In this document: positions 42,527 through 51,244 of the stretch, one piece after another | Position numbering within the stretch: position 1 is the stretch's first letter | How the letters are laid out: every line of letters begins with the position of its first letter | Source: Chara braunii | Taxonomy: Eukaryota; Streptophyta; Charophyceae; Charales; Characeae | Direction: 5' to 3' | Assembly (NCBI GenBank): GCA_003427395.1 | Contig: BFEA01000144.1 | Span: 1,245,962-1,297,205 of the forward strand | Length of the DNA stretch: 51,244 nt | Translations under genes and position numbers: made by a program | The notes under the pieces: generated by a model | Told to the model about the DNA's origin: nothing | The model's input: the letters and a program-made list of their open reading frames with translations, nothing else | Database searches by the model: none

Positions 42527-42675
42527 GTTGTATGTTTGTACGCTTCTGATGGTACTTTGGGTTTGGGACATATCTCTCGCAGACTCTCGGTGTTTGTACA
42601 ATTCTTTCCCGCCAGTCGCATCGCTGTTTCGCTCGTAGGTTTTTTCTTGCAGTCGCATCTTTTTTTTTTTTTGGG

Positions 42676-42792
42676 ATCGTGTTCTTTCAGTGATATTACT
42701 GCATTTGAATATGCGAGTATGAGGTGTGCTGATTGGGGATCGTATTCTTTCAGTGATATCATTAAATTTGAATATGCGAGTATGAGGTTGAT
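42676..42792 (+). repeat. 62-bp tandem duplication
   Basis: GGGATCGTRTTCTTTCAGTG ... GAATATGCGAGTATGAGGT occurs twice in succession. Confidence 0.9.
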
Positions 42793-43021
42793 ATATGTGA
42801 GAGGCCGTCTGGCTGTTTCACGACTTCAACGCCTCGGCGTCAGGTTTGTTATCTGTCTCCAGTAGTTTACGGTCAGTGTTGATATCGATTGGACTGCCTT
42901 TTTCTTGATGAACTTTTGGCCGTATGTGAGGGCGCTGCTCCATTGTTAAGGCGCGGTTTATGATCTACTACGAATATAACATTTTGTACTGTCATCGCTG
43001 TATGAGGGGCAAATTGCTGGC

Positions 43022-43140
43022 CGTCTTCGGCTTGAGTTTGGGTACGGCCGTTAAAATTGGAACGATACAGAAGAAAGATTAGCATGGCCCCTGCCGCGGA
43101 AGGATGAGCGCATATTAGTTCGAGAAATTGTCCAAAATTG
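43022..43140 (+). ncRNA. U6 snRNA-derived sequence (likely pseudogene)
   Basis: 43052-43138 is collinear with spliceosomal U6. It has AAAATTGGAACGATACAG, the GATTAGCATGGCCCCTGC core with the catalytic AGC, AAGGATGA, and TTCGAGAAATTGTCC. Compared with the family, the ACAGAGA box carries inserted bases (ACAGAAGAAAG), GCGCAAGG is GCCGCGGAAGG, and the ACACGCA segment is altered. A 5' stem remnant GTCTTCGG is at 43023-43030, with an insertion before the body. No plant U6 upstream element is seen, and no pol III T-run follows immediately. The changes in the 5' splice-site-binding box make function unlikely. Confidence 0.8.
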
Positions 43141-43141
43141 T

Positions 43142-43176
43142 TAATGACACGCATCTATCGAGAAATGGTCCGGACT
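43142..43176 (+). repeat. Second U6 3'-end fragment
   Basis: AATGACACGCATCTATCGAG then AAATGGTCC is closer to normal U6 3' sequence than the first copy. It lies right behind it, so two U6-derived pieces stand in tandem. ATGGTCCGGA recurs once more after the A-run at 43193. Confidence 0.78.
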
Positions 43177-43240
43177 TTCTTTACAAAAAAAAAAATGGTC
43201 CGGATTACGAGATTCTGACCGTTGATCTTTTTGCTATGGT

Positions 43241-43405
43241 GGGTGACAGCGTTGAAGTAGGGAAAATAAACGCAAGAAACCATTTCATGAGCAAACAAAT
43301 GAAGAAAAAGACTAAGGGCCAGATCCCAGGGTTGGTGACAGCGTTGAAGTAGGGAAAATAAACCCAAGAAACCATTTCATGAGCAAACAAATGAAGAAAA
43401 AAATT
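43241..43405 (+). repeat. 92-bp tandem duplication
   Basis: GGTGACAGCGTTGAAGTAGG then GAAAATAAACSCAAGAAACC begins at about 43242 and again at 43334. Both units end near ACAAATGAAGAAAAA. Confidence 0.92.
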
Positions 43406-43481
43406 GGTAAGGGCCAGCCCCTATTGTTCATTTCTGACCGTTGATCTTCGTAATCGAGGGTGAAAAATGAATAATCCAGGG

Positions 43482-43589
43482 TACCGTCTTCCGCCGAATA
43501 TAACGTACGGTCATTATAACTGTATTTAGACCGAAAGATACCCCGAATACAGCTAAATCACCGTACGTTGTATTCGGGGGAAGAAGGTA
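43482..43589. mobile_element. 108-bp hairpin MITE, copy 1
   Basis: Left arm TACCGTCTTCCGCCGAATAT then AACGTACGGT. The right arm ACCGTACGTTGTATTCGGGG then GAAGAAGGTA pairs with it. The inner parts ACTGTATTTAG and GAATACAGCT also pair. Same length and termini as 37536-37643. Confidence 0.85.
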
Positions 43590-43607
43590 GTCGTTTGACC
43601 CTAAGAC

Positions 43608-44062
43608 AGAAAAGAAAGTGCTCTTCTTACAGATGGTGTCTGCTCCAGGCGGGGTGTCAGATGTCAGGGTATGATTCACTGACCATGGCTGTGGCAGTCA
43701 AGACGACTGTATGTGAGTGAGAACACGGACCATATGCATTGACAATATTCTGAGGCTGCCTTGAAACAGGCCGCAGTGCACGCTGTTCGGTTGTTCTGAT
43801 AGAAATTGTCTTTCTTGCCAAAGGAGGGCCAGAGCAACTCCATACACCATTTGCTGTAGGTGAGGGGATCGAACCACAATCAATTTCCAGCGATGAAGGC
43901 ATTCGTTCGTCTTTGCCTTCGCCGTGAGTGAAACGTGTGTGATTGCACAAACCAAAAAACTTGGCTGTGATTTCACGCACGTTTGGGACAGCCACAGGAC
44001 CCCAACAACAAGAACAAAAGAAAAACCTGCCAATGGTAGAGCAAAAAGAAAACATCCTCTTC
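43608..44062 (-). repeat. Right arm of inverted repeat flanking HSP70
   Basis: Reverse-complement partner of 36985-37438, with the 108-bp MITE again on its inner side. On the minus strand one frame reads GFSFVLVVGVLWLSQTC, hydrophobic like a signal peptide, continuing ITHVSLTAKAKTN; another reads TACTAACFKAASEYCQC. The frames are not compatible with one intact exon. No family assigned. Confidence 0.85.
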
Positions 44063-44068
44063 CCCCGG

Positions 44069-44180
44069 CTTAATTCACAAAAACAGGCTGTCGCTGATTT
44101 CCTGCCAAATCCACGATGCCTGACAATCACACACCTTAAACACTACTACACATTCATCGGTAGTGGGATCTCGCTCCGGG
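44069..44180 (+). repeat. Uninterrupted copy of the repeat split at 26.2/27.2 kb
   Basis: ATTCACAAAAACAGGCT, TTTCCTGCCAAATCC, CACACACCTTAAACACTACT and GGTAGTGGGATCTCGCTCC follow in order with no insertion. At 26.1-27.2 kb the same order (reverse complement) is split by a 957-bp TIR element. Confidence 0.78.
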
Positions 44181-44185
44181 GCCGA

Positions 44186-44338
44186 GGTCCCACTAGCAAA
44201 GAGGATCGGATCGAATGCCTGAATCTGGATGTGTTTTAACTAGAGATGCAGAAAAGCAGTTCAATCTCGATTCACTGAATCTCTCCACAATCACGTCCAG
44301 ATGCAGGCATTCTATCCGATCCTCTTTGCTAATGGGAC
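44186..44338. mobile_element. Foldback element B (153 bp)
   Basis: Left arm GGTCCCACTAGCAAAGAGGA then TCGGATCGAATGCCTGAATC. The right arm from 44292 (CACGTCCAGATGCAGGCATT) to GGGACC at 44338 pairs with it. Noncoding. Confidence 0.85.
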
Positions 44339-44596
44339 CACGCTCTCGGGTGACATATTTACAGGGGTCGGCCGTGGTGTCCGAGGGGAAGACCAAAAAA
44401 AAAAAAAAATAATGCCCGACGGGTACTTTTGGACCGAAATAGCTCATTTTGAGTTGGCGCGTGGTTGGTTTCCTGTTGCCGCTGCGAGGATTATTTGCCT
44501 TCTGGGTTTCAAAACATGGAGCGTCCGCCATTGTCTCAAAAAAAAAAAACACAATTCCGAAAAAAAAAGAAAACCCGCGCACGTATATCAACGACA

Positions 44597-44764
44597 CCGG
44601 GGGCAAAGTCCCACCACCAGCGTTGAGTTTCCTCGACGTCTGAATCTGGACGTGTTTGTGGCTATGTGGGGTTGAAACTCGACGCCATTTCGGCACATCT
44701 CCACAAACACGTCCAGATTCAGGCGTTGCGGAAACTCAACGTTGCTAGTGGGACTTGGCCCCGG
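44597..44764. mobile_element. Foldback element C (168 bp)
   Basis: Arms of about 65 bp: 44597-44661 and 44701-44764. They include GAATCTGGACGTGTTTGTGG paired with CCACAAACACGTCCAGATTC, and GTTGAGTTTCC paired with GGAAACTCAAC. The outer ends are GTCCCACC and GCTAGTGGGAC. Confidence 0.9.
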
Positions 44765-44866
44765 GGGCAAGGTCCCACTTGCACGAATTAAGAGATATTG
44801 ACCGTCGATAGCGAGAAGATCAACGGCCGAAATCTCCTAATCCGCGCAAGTGGCACCTTGCCCGGG
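44761..44866. mobile_element. Foldback element D (106 bp)
   Basis: Left arm GGGCAAGGTCCCACTTGCAC then GAATTAAGAGATATT. The right arm AATCTCCTAATCCGCGCAAG then TGGCACCTTGCCC pairs with it. It shares a CCGG with the end of element C, so the two abut exactly. Confidence 0.88.
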
Positions 44867-47100
44867 CGAATGATCATGGGCAATTGCACTCTGTGAAAGT
44901 CACCTTTTTTTCTCCCGCGCTTTTCGCAGCGAGAAAACTATTGCAGTCCGATAGGACTATTATCTGCGGCTGACAGGCATGTAGAACACAGGAATGGTTC
45001 TCGCATTCCTGTACTTTGACAGCCACTACCAATAGTTGGAATTGGCCCTGGGGAAAAGAGACCGACTGGGAGGGGTACCCAATTTTGCGTACATGGTGGA
45101 GCCTTGCAGGGGACCAACCCCTTGAGACGAGGTCCAATCCTGATGGACCTAGATGAATGCAATGAAATAATCTGGGGGTTGGTCACGATGATGATATCTC
45201 AAGGCTGTCGCCCTCGGAAAAAAAAACGAAAACAAAAACGAAAAAGAAAAAATAGAAGGCCCAGAGGATTGTAGTGAGGCATAACAGATGATGGAGGGAG
45301 AAGTGAATTGACCGTTGCAGAGTGGTATGATGTAGACCAGCGTGCAGACAAACGAAGGGGAAGTCTCAGAGCAGAAATGAGGATCGAATAAAAAGTAATG
45401 TGATGGTACAACGTCTTTTCTCACCTTCCTCGTTCCACCATCGTGCTGTCCCCCTCTACTTCACGAATAGTGAGCCCATCAAGCCTCTTCCCATTACAGG
45501 GTCGGTATCTTAGTCACAGACACCTCGCTGATAAGCAATGGACAACGTATATGATGCACTCACTGAGAGGTGTGATCACATAGAAGAATGTGGGGTTGGT
45601 GCAGCCAAGCCCTGCGCCACGTTTGTCCCCTCCCCGTCATGAGGTACGTAGTACCTGGCATTGCCACAGCTACAATACTCGCTGCCAACACAGAAGAAGA
45701 ACGCGCAAAGTGATGCTGTTGCTCCAAGTATCTGCTACCGTCAACTGCTCCCAGGCCAGGCCATGGGAAAAAGAGCGGTACCACTACCGCCACCTCCTGC
45801 GGGGGCACGTTTCCCTTGGTCTGGCCTGAGCTTGGCATGTGTTTGGCCTGAGTTTGGCATGTGTTACGAAGGATGAGAAATAATCATAGAATAGTCATGA
45901 ACAGATACTTGGAGCTGCGACAGACGTTAGCAGTTACATAAGGCGATACTACTACTGGACGCTGCTACGTGAAATCAGCGACGCAAGATATTAGGAGAGA
46001 AGGTGACATATGCTTAAGAATTGCGAATCAATGATTCTGGGAGAATCTCCGGAGTCCCCACGCAGCATTGCTCCATGTGCTCGTCATTTTCTATTCGTTT
46101 ACTATGTACCTCCCCCCCCGTAAGTATGTAACTAATAATCATAAATGCATATGCGTGGTACGCGTCTGAAGTAAATTTGCGAGATTGTGAAAGGGGTGGA
46201 ATCACGTCGCTAACTGGAGTCAGCAGCAAATGAAACCATCTGAGTAAACTACATTTGAAGAATGGAGGGAGAAGCGGATAGATAGATCCCTGTGATTTTC
46301 CAGGTCAAAGTTGATCCTGACATCTTCCTGCCATCGGCACCAGCCCACCGGGACGACCGTGTGCATTCAGACTCTTCGGAGTGACCAAACCTAAGCTCTA
46401 GGAGGCCCAGAGGAGTGTAGTGAGGTCAGCAGTAGCAATGGGCAAAGCAGCACTAGCTCAAACTATGACTTCACAACCATCACGGGCATCGCACTTGGAT
46501 TGGAGCTCCACGGTGAGAGCATAGGTGAGCTATAGAGCATGGGCTTCAAAACCGAAGAGTCATAGACAGCGGGATTAACTGCAAGAATTGGCGGAGGGGT
46601 AGTTTTGGGAAGATACGCTCCCCTGCGAGAAGAAAGGAATATTGTCGCCTACAGTCAGGATTACAATGGTGGAACATGTCGATTCAGTCGTTGCTACATT
46701 GGACCAGGCCCTGGGTGGCGACGTTCGGGGGAGTGCTTCTATTGGTAACCTTGGCTGGACCTACGACGACCCTATTACGGGGACAGCGTACAAGGTTACG
46801 CAAGTCTTCCGTGCCGAGTCATTCTGTAGCGACTTCTAAAAGAATGGTTGGAAGAGAGAAGTCACTACAAATATGGGGAGAGTAGATATAGCAGATATAG
46901 GGAACCCACCACTATTGAGCCACTCAAAGTAGGGAAGATAGGTGTTAGAACGGACAAACATGTAATCACTATAGATTATTCAAATTCCTGCTTACTTAGG
47001 TTTGGACACATTCCTCGGTTAGGTCTTGGACTGAATCATATTCTCTTGCTAGCCCGGATATAAACTCAGCAATAAAGGGGGTACTAGCACCATGTGAAAA
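44867..47100. other. Unassigned sequence, no gene recognised
   Basis: Only short open frames without domains. Small repeats: GGCCTGAGYTTGGCATGTGT twice at 45823-45866 (22-bp period), and GGCCCAGAGGA-TGTAGTGAGG at about 45260 and 46404. Interspersed GA-rich runs near 45210-45260. Confidence 0.45.
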
Positions 47101-49480
47101 AAAACTATGGAGTTGTTTTGCATGAAGCATGAAGTATGACATGATGATAACGACGATAGTAGAAAAAGTTCATTGATGCACTACATCAGTAGATTCAGAG
47201 TATGCAAACATAACTATAATACAGAAAAATTTGTTGACATTGGGGAGCACTACTTAGCACATTAGATAGACTATATCGCCCAACATGTTTTCATTGGATG
47301 CATGGATAAGGCAACTAACACATCATAATCATTTGCATTGATTTTGTTCGATAAATGACGCTTGAGAGACTAATAGTGCTCGATTTCGAAATGCTGGGAC
47401 CAGTGACATAGGATATTATACAAATAATAACCAGTAAAAACACAAAGTTACCATATGGGACAAAAACAAAATCCTTCACCTATTAGTAATGGATTATTAT
47501 GAAAGTGGTAAAAAATCTATGGGATGGATCACTCACGCTAATCAATACATGTTCTTACTTGTTGCCATGATGTGCGCTGATGCCCTCTAATTGGTAAGCC
47601 GGAGGTGAAAAAATTCTATTGAAAAATATCCCAAACCATACGAGATTTGCATGGTGCCGATATCACCTTTTCGTGACCGATCAATTCGGTGAACGAATAC
47701 TCTGCTTGAATCTGCTCAAAGAGTAGTTTTCAATTTTTTTCGACAGATATCAGTCGATGCTTTGGAACAATCCTCACGGATAAATCAAAAGTTGAGTTGA
47801 TTGCAATACAAACTTTTACAATTAAAAAGAAAATCAAGAACATAAAAAAATGAAAAATGAGACAGTATATTATAGATTGTCTAATAGGGAACAATATGGT
47901 CAAATCTCAATGCGTGAAGAGAAAACTGTCCTTGATAAGAAAATGTTATTGTAAGCAACAATTTGAAATAGTTAGTAGTAATAAATTATATTCAAACCTG
48001 TAAAAGGATATAAAGACAAAAAAAATTGAATGTCTATGGGTACGCCCTGCTTAGGAATTTGATGTAACTTGGACTTTTAAAAATATGAATTTGAATGTAT
48101 GATGAAACTAATCAAAACGGGCAAGAAGCACCCGATAAGCAACTCTTGCACACCTTAAGGTATGTGAACGATTTAAATGTTGTGAACAATACTTGTATAA
48201 GGGAGTTCCTTCAAGCAGAACGACCACATAACGAGAATGATCTTATCTAGTTGTACCTATCGAAGTACATTGAGATTAAAGAATAAAGCATTGATAAGAG
48301 TACGAACATTTTTCTTAATCCAAGGCTTACAATTGAGAATGCAAAAGGAAAATTTAGCATTGAAAACTTATAAAAAAGTGGAAGAGATTGGATTTTGAAT
48401 CGTCTGCTACGTCAAACTGAACGTTAATGTACATATTAAACAATCATTAATATTAATTCTCGGGCAAGTTCTACCTATTTTCATTGTCTCTATAAACCCA
48501 TGAAAAATCGTAAAAAAAAAAGTTAGGATTGTAGATAGAATGAGCAGGAATGACTTCAATAGAACGTGGTATACTAAGAATGGTGAGGCGCATGATCAAC
48601 AACCCACGAAACTTCATCGCGTTCAGATGTCATATGAGATATGTTTTTAATAAAGGACAAGCATACCATGTGGTACTAACCCTAAGACTCTGTGAGGATG
48701 TTTTTGAGTCACGTGTATGTATCTTATATGGGTGATCTTCAATTTCCCACTGAAAGGCGAATATAGATATTTGTAAAGGACTTCTTCCAAACAAGTCCCC
48801 TTATGGATACCTGTCTCATTTTTGGATTCCTTAGAAGGGAAGTCGGTAAGACACCCACACACCCACACACCCACACATATAAACAGGTTAAGGACATAAG
48901 CGAAACGAAGGAACTTGGTGAAAGAAACCAACAATTATCCCAGAAACTAGAGAATTGGCCCAATCGAAAAGGAACCGAAGGTAAGTCTAATCAACCAAGG
49001 TTTGAGTCTGACATTTGTACTTCGGCTGACATAGACCTGAAAGTGGTAGCTGTACTTTCCCATATACCCGCCTATGGTTGCAACCTTACACCAACAGTAC
49101 CTTTGTTAGCTATCGTTGTCGAGCCTAAAACTTCCCTCTGCTCCAATGAACCGGTGCGGGCGAGCCTCATTTTGGCTAAAACTTCCCTCTGCCACCAGCC
49201 ATTTCGCACCAATAGTCCCCAACCTGCCCGCCTCTCGTGTTAACCGGTGGGCATTTGTTGTTTAAGGCAATGAAAAGTACTGGTGGTTTAAGAACTATCA
49301 AGAAATTATTGCCTATGACCTATCTATGGATACAACCCCTATAAGGCTATAACTATTCGGAAGTGGGACCTTTGCGAAAGAGAAGAAACCTTTATACGTA
49401 CACCCATTCCTTCCTGATCCCTCGTCCCCCTTACATCCTAACGTTTGCAATTACTATAGTATGGCCGACACGGTAGCAAG
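47101..49480. other. AT-rich sequence without recognised genes
   Basis: No long open frame or domain on either strand. Contains a CACACCCA microsatellite at 48850-48877. Open frames at 48550-49243 are short and unsupported. Confidence 0.45.
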
Positions 49481-49481
49481 G

Positions 49482-49605
49482 CGAATGCGTTCGTACCCCT
49501 TTGTTTTTGCACGTTCACTCGAACAACACGAATGTGTTCGTACCCCTCTGTTTTTGCACGTTCACTCGAATAACACGCGAATGTGTTTGGGCGAACATAT
49601 ATTTT
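49482..49605. repeat. 47- to 49-bp tandem repeat with inner hairpin
   Basis: GAATGYGTTCGTACCCC units begin at about 49483 and 49530, with a partial at 49579. Each includes TTTTTGCACGTTCACTCGAA. GAACAACACGAATGTGTTC can fold. Confidence 0.85.
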
Positions 49606-50990
49606 TTTCCAGTGAAAAAACATAAATTAATTTTTTGTTTTGGTTTTTGACTTCGCACTTACATTTGACCAAAAATTTGAACATGCTCCAAGCTACAAGT
49701 TTCTTGTATTGTTGTTTTACACAACATATATTTTTATAAGATAAAAGAGTTTTTTTTTTTTAATATTCGTGTTTGGAGGGTTCTGCGCACTCTTTCACGT
49801 TCGGGCGAACATGTTCGTGTTCACCTCCGAATATGAACACAATGCTACGTAGAGCATAAGTGAATGCACATAAATTCGTTGCTTGTAGTGCTTGCTATCT
49901 ACCTTGCTGTTAGCAAACACGACTGGTCATACGGTTAACTGCTCTACCTGTGGTAAATTGGAACTTTTTTACCATAGCAACAGAGAACATGTCGATTACG
50001 TCGAAATTTGACGGGGAACTTGTCGAAGAAGAAGCTATATATGGTCCTCCACTTTCGTCTCTATGTGTGTGTGGACTATGATTGTTTGTGTTTTTTGCAA
50101 GTTTTTTGTTCATGTGTACGTCCATCTCTTTTTGCAGGAATCTTACCCCCGGATGAGTTAGAGTAATGGCAACAATGAAAATGCTTTAAGGTGAAGCCAC
50201 CCCCGTCCCACTTTTGCACAATATCCATGAAGAGTAACCCACCTTCCACAATCGTTTATCCATACGTTTTCCCTAGCTGCATCTCGCCGCTAGTTGTGAC
50301 AGAAGGTTAACCGACCCTTAAATTTTCACCCCAATTTATAAGAAAACCAAAGGTACATTTTAACCATACTTCACACCAATCTATAGAGTGCACTTGGGGT
50401 ACCTGTTAACCATTTGTGGTAGTTGTGAGAAGTTTTGAGATGCTATAATGAGCTTTGTGTCTAAATTAATGGATACCGGAAGCGGAGGATTTTCAGGTTG
50501 ATAATAAGATTTGTGTAGAGTAGTACACAGGCTTGAAGTGGGGGGTTGCATGTTTGGAGGCTGATTTTCATCAGGCTTTACGAGGATAATTTGTGCAATT
50601 TGGATTTTAAGGATTCAACTGTGTTATCACGCGCTCATTGAGCGCGGAGTTGGAGCTCAAATTTTTTAGCTCCGCTCAATCCCGCGCTCAGAAGTGCTTG
50701 AGCGAGGTTTGAGTGGGTGTGGGAATAATGTTATGTTTTTTCGTAAGAAAAAAAGAAAATAAAAACGTTATAAATATTTTAGAGATCTTTAACCTTATGT
50801 TTTTTATTTTATTTTTTTGAGTTTTGTTATATTAAAAAAAAAAAAAAAAAAGAATAATAATATGAAATGGGTGGGTTTTTCGTTTTTTTTTTCCACAGAG
50901 ATTAATTTACGGGAAAACAATAAACAAAAATAATAACAATAAATATAAGCTTGTAGTTTTTTTTTTTAAGTTCATATGTATTTAAAAAAA
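49606..50990. other. AT-rich sequence with local hairpins
   Basis: No gene recognised. A nested inverted repeat lies at 50631-50700. Poly(A) and poly(T) stretches lie at about 50747-50960. Confidence 0.45.
50631..50700. repeat. Nested inverted repeat
   Basis: GCGCTCATTGAGCGC is a perfect palindrome. TGAGCGCGG (50639) also pairs with CCGCGCTCA (50692), enclosing GGAGCT (50652) and AGCTCC (50668). Confidence 0.85.
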
Positions 50991-51028
50991 ATAAAAAACA
51001 TAGAAACGAAAAACAAAAGACGCACAGA

Positions 51029-51107
51029 CCCCCTCCTCCCCCCCCCCCCCCCCCCACACACACACGCAAACGCACACACATGAACACACACACATACACA
51101 CACGCAT
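51029..51107. repeat. Poly(C) and (CA)n microsatellites
   Basis: A C run at about 51040-51055 followed by imperfect CACACA repeats to about 51107. Confidence 0.93.
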
Positions 51108-51167
51108 AGAGGGGTTGTGACAAATTGTTTCGTCCGAGTTTCACCGTCTTATCAGGAGGCTAAACCT

Positions 51168-51168
51168 T

Positions 51169-51244
<76 letters not shown>
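51168..51244. repeat. (AG)n microsatellite at window edge
   Basis: Pure GA run to the last base, the mirror of the (CT)n at the start. Confidence 0.97.

Noticed and set aside
45560-45876. Overlapping 70- to 90-codon open frames on both strands
   Set aside because: No domain, no conserved motif and no coding signal on either strand.
48803-49243. 146-codon plus-strand open frame
   Set aside because: Starts in a CA-type microsatellite region, has no recognisable domain and lies in AT-rich repeat-bearing DNA.

Overview
This looks like nuclear DNA from a green plant, most likely a streptophyte and possibly a charophyte alga or bryophyte. The evidence is one intact cytosolic-type HSP70 gene ending in EEVD, a chromodomain Ty3/gypsy retrotransposon, plant L1-like LINEs with a C-terminal zf-RVT zinc motif, a plant-like U6 snRNA-derived sequence, and long GA/CT microsatellites. 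The organism is an inference; no marker read here names a species. The window is a draft assembly: it starts and ends in (CT)n/(AG)n, holds a 125-base N gap, three single N bases and an uncollapsed Nextera mate-pair junction adapter.

Layout. 1-6930: unassigned sequence, then scrambled tRNA-related SINE fragments in both orientations, the adapter artefact at 2562-2599, and the 3' half of a gypsy chromovirus (RT thumb, RNase H, integrase, chromodomain, PPT, 3' LTR) bracketed by SINE copies. 6937-11150: LINE 1 (+), 5'-truncated and decayed. 11211-17400: no genes; a 180-bp palindrome, a 70-bp tandem array inside a hairpin element, GA-rich microsatellites, poly(A) runs and a 0.7-kb TIR element. 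17420-25170: LINE 2 (-), near full length but decayed, with two copies of a foldback MITE inserted in it. 25170-28300: repeats, including a 957-bp TIR element whose apparent empty site lies at 44.1 kb, and a third MITE copy. 28440-35121: LINE 3 (-), near full length, decayed, with a gap inside a tandemly repeated zinc-motif segment.

36985-44062: the HSP70 locus, the only intact protein gene. It is flanked by about 455-bp inverted repeats, each carrying a 108-bp hairpin MITE on its inner side. A 178-bp tandem duplication lies just upstream of the gene. The last coding bases plus 3' UTR are repeated three times downstream, and a U6 snRNA-derived sequence lies 2.6 kb further on. 44186-44866: three adjacent foldback elements with a common terminus (GTCCCACTWGCA type), the same as the TIR element at 16.6 kb. 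44870-51244: no recognisable gene, increasingly AT-rich, with short tandem repeats.

The elements do not form one pathway. Three LINEs, one LTR element, SINEs and at least four families of hairpin/TIR elements have inserted into each other around one housekeeping or heat-inducible chaperone gene. The observations most worth following are the HSP70 tail repetition, the U6-derived tandem, the filled/empty site pair, and the foldback families.
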